Source: an uncultured Draconibacterium sp. (GTDB lineage: Bacteria > Bacteroidota > Bacteroidia > Bacteroidales > Prolixibacteraceae). Taken from it: a stretch of DNA of 64,000 bases. Numbering within the stretch: position 1 is the first letter of the stretch; every line of letters begins with the position of its first letter. The position numbers were made by a program, and so were the translations under genes. The notes beneath the pieces were generated by a model. It was not told the origin of the DNA, ran no database searches, and worked only from the letters and a program-made list of their open reading frames with translations. Where the stretch lies: NCBI RefSeq assembly GCF_963675585.1, contig NZ_OY776414.1, positions 3,575,001-3,639,000 of the forward strand, read 5' to 3'. Below are positions 62,892 through 64,000 of the stretch, in pieces.

Positions 62892-64000
62892 ATGAAAAAA
62901 TATGCCACCCTACTTTCCCAATTAACTGTATGCCTGTTTTGTAGTTACTTCATCGTTTCGTGCTCAGAAACGGAGACGATTAAAGGACTCACTCTTTATC
63001 CTTCAAACAAACAGCAGAACGTAAATCCTGACACGCATTTAAAAATTACCTTTAGCAGCAAACCTACAATCGGAAACAAGGGTAAAATTCGCGTTTATGA
63101 CAGTGTCACCGATTCTTTGATTGATTTTCTGGACTTAAGTATTCCTGCCGGGCCAATCAAATCTCAGAGAAATCCGGAGGCGAGCTATACAGCGGAGCCA
63201 TACGAATACAGTTCGGGGCACTTTACCAATGCCAATACCAAACCCGGCACCCCGTCAGGAACAGCATTACCAACGTCCGACACCTTTCAGTTAAACATTA
63301 TTGGCGGATTTACTGATGCATTTCATTTCTACCCAATAATTGTACGCGAAAACACGGCAACCATCTATTTGCATAATAATCTTTTACAATACAACAAAGA
63401 CTATTATGTATTAATTGACAGTACCGTATTAACCACAGTTGAAAATCGATTTAAAGGAATTTACAACAAAAAAACATGGCAATTTAATACGCGTACAACT
63501 GCTCCTGACTTAAAACTCAACAAACTTATTGTTGATGACATGGGCTCCGGCGATTTTAACACAGTACAAGGTGCTATCGATTATATTCCTGATAATTATA
63601 ATGATACCGTTACCGTTTTTATAAAAAATGGTTTGTATGAAGAATTGATTTATTTCAGAAATAAATCGAATATTGTCATTCAAGGTGAAGATCGTGAAAA
63701 AGTAATTGTTCAGTATGCCAACAATGAAGTATTTAATCCTCATCCTTGGAATTTAAAAACCAATGAATGGCCGGGAACATTCCCTTCGCGCAGGGCAGCA
63801 TTTGCAATTGACAATTGTACAAAGATTCAGCTATTAAATTTAACCGTAAAAACCTTGCTGCAAGGGCAGGCCGAAGGGCTGCTTATTAACGGAGATAAAA
63901 TCTTTTTGAAGGGTGTTAATATTGTAGGCTCGGGCGATGCTTTGCAAACAAACGGGCCTGCCTACTTCGAGGATATAAAAATAGATGGTGGCGGAGATAT
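62892..64000 (+). CDS. pectinesterase-type protein, N-terminal part (runs off the window)
   Basis: About 369 codons visible, open to the window end. A lipoprotein signal ending YFIVSC leads to an N-terminal Ig-like region (about residues 30-115; LTLYPSNKQQNVNPDTHLKITFSSKP). The pectinesterase repeat opens with VDDMGSGDFNTVQGAIDYIP near residue 215. The active-site Gln block reads LQGQAEGLL (usually QAVAL), and the Asp region is NIVGSGDALQTNG (usually GFQDTLY). A pectinesterase fold with changed catalytic surroundings is likely; the second catalytic Asp and Arg lie beyond the window. Confidence 0.85.
   Translation, partial: MKKYATLLSQLTVCLFCSYFIVSCSETETIKGLTLYPSNKQQNVNPDTHLKITFSSKPTIGNKGKIRVYDSVTDSLIDFLDLSIPAGPIKSQRNPEASYTAEPYEYSSGHFTNANTKPGTPSGTALPTSDTFQLNIIGGFTDAFHFYPIIVRENTATIYLHNNLLQYNKDYYVLIDSTVLTTVENRFKGIYNKKTWQFNTRTTAPDLKLNKLIVDDMGSGDFNTVQGAIDYIPDNYNDTVTVFIKNGLYEELIYFRNKSNIVIQGEDREKVIVQYANNEVFNPHPWNLKTNEWPGTFPSRRAAFAIDNCTKIQLLNLTVKTLLQGQAEGLLINGDKIFLKGVNIVGSGDALQTNGPAYFEDIKIDGGGD

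Noticed and set aside
1-64000. CRISPR arrays, tRNA or rRNA genes, insertion sequences and prophage genes
   Set aside because: None was found by eye; no regularly spaced repeats, cloverleaf-like segments, transposase or phage structural genes were recognised.

Overview
The window comes from a chromosome of a Bacteroidota member, most likely order Marinilabiliales (Prolixibacteraceae-like). Evidence for this is two SusC/SusD pairs with an ECF sigma factor and FecR anti-sigma factor, Bacteroidota-type -7 promoter boxes (TAnnTTTG), few Shine-Dalgarno sites, GH29 fucosidase, sialate O-acetylesterase and pectinesterase genes, a CcsBA-type cytochrome c maturation gene, and moderate-to-low GC. The genus is an inference from gene content. 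I found no tRNA, rRNA, CRISPR array, prophage or intact insertion sequence.

Layout. 1-2889: end of an acyl carrier protein gene, fabF, rnc and a duplicated lipid-A-N-domain membrane protein. 2953-6285: a MotA/TolQ-like protein, a LytS/LytTR two-component pair and a cation efflux protein. 6432-21251: a glycan-uptake locus (ECF sigma, FecR, SusC1, SusD1, a SusE-position lipoprotein, SusC2 with STN domain, SusD2, a Tat-exported Gfo/Idh/MocA protein) with no glycoside hydrolase inside it. 21358-24363: an RluA-type pseudouridine synthase facing a queuosine operon (YhhQ-type transporter, queC, queF). The 43-nt leader of that operon folds as a class I preQ1 riboswitch directly before the start codon. 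24367-26475: an oxidoreductase and a BNR/YCF48-like lipoprotein. 26725-34780: two convergent operons that combine two exported class-A-beta-lactamase-fold hydrolases, an ATP/ADP-translocase-like membrane protein fused to HEAT repeats, and an exported PEP-synthase-like protein with rearranged domain order. This is the least explained block.

35069-43452: PH-domain membrane proteins (YdbS/YdbT type), a URO-D-family protein, an alpha-L-fucosidase/hexokinase pair, a nuclease-like hypothetical protein, a nucleoside-hydrolase lipoprotein and a small membrane protein. 43529-51500: long-chain acyl-CoA synthetase, a ResB-CcsA gene broken by two one-base shifts in A-runs, and alaS. 51679-57356: M23 peptidase, MerR regulator, NIF3-family protein, zinc-ribbon coiled-coil protein, and a LemA/TPM operon. 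57481-64000: urocanate hydratase, PIG-L deacetylase, sialate O-acetylesterase and the start of a pectinesterase that runs off the window.

Several genes are bounded by clear intrinsic terminators. A two-hairpin intergenic repeat occurs twice (34878-34962 and 56692-56762) with covarying stem sequences. All assignments come from reading motifs by eye; no database search was run.
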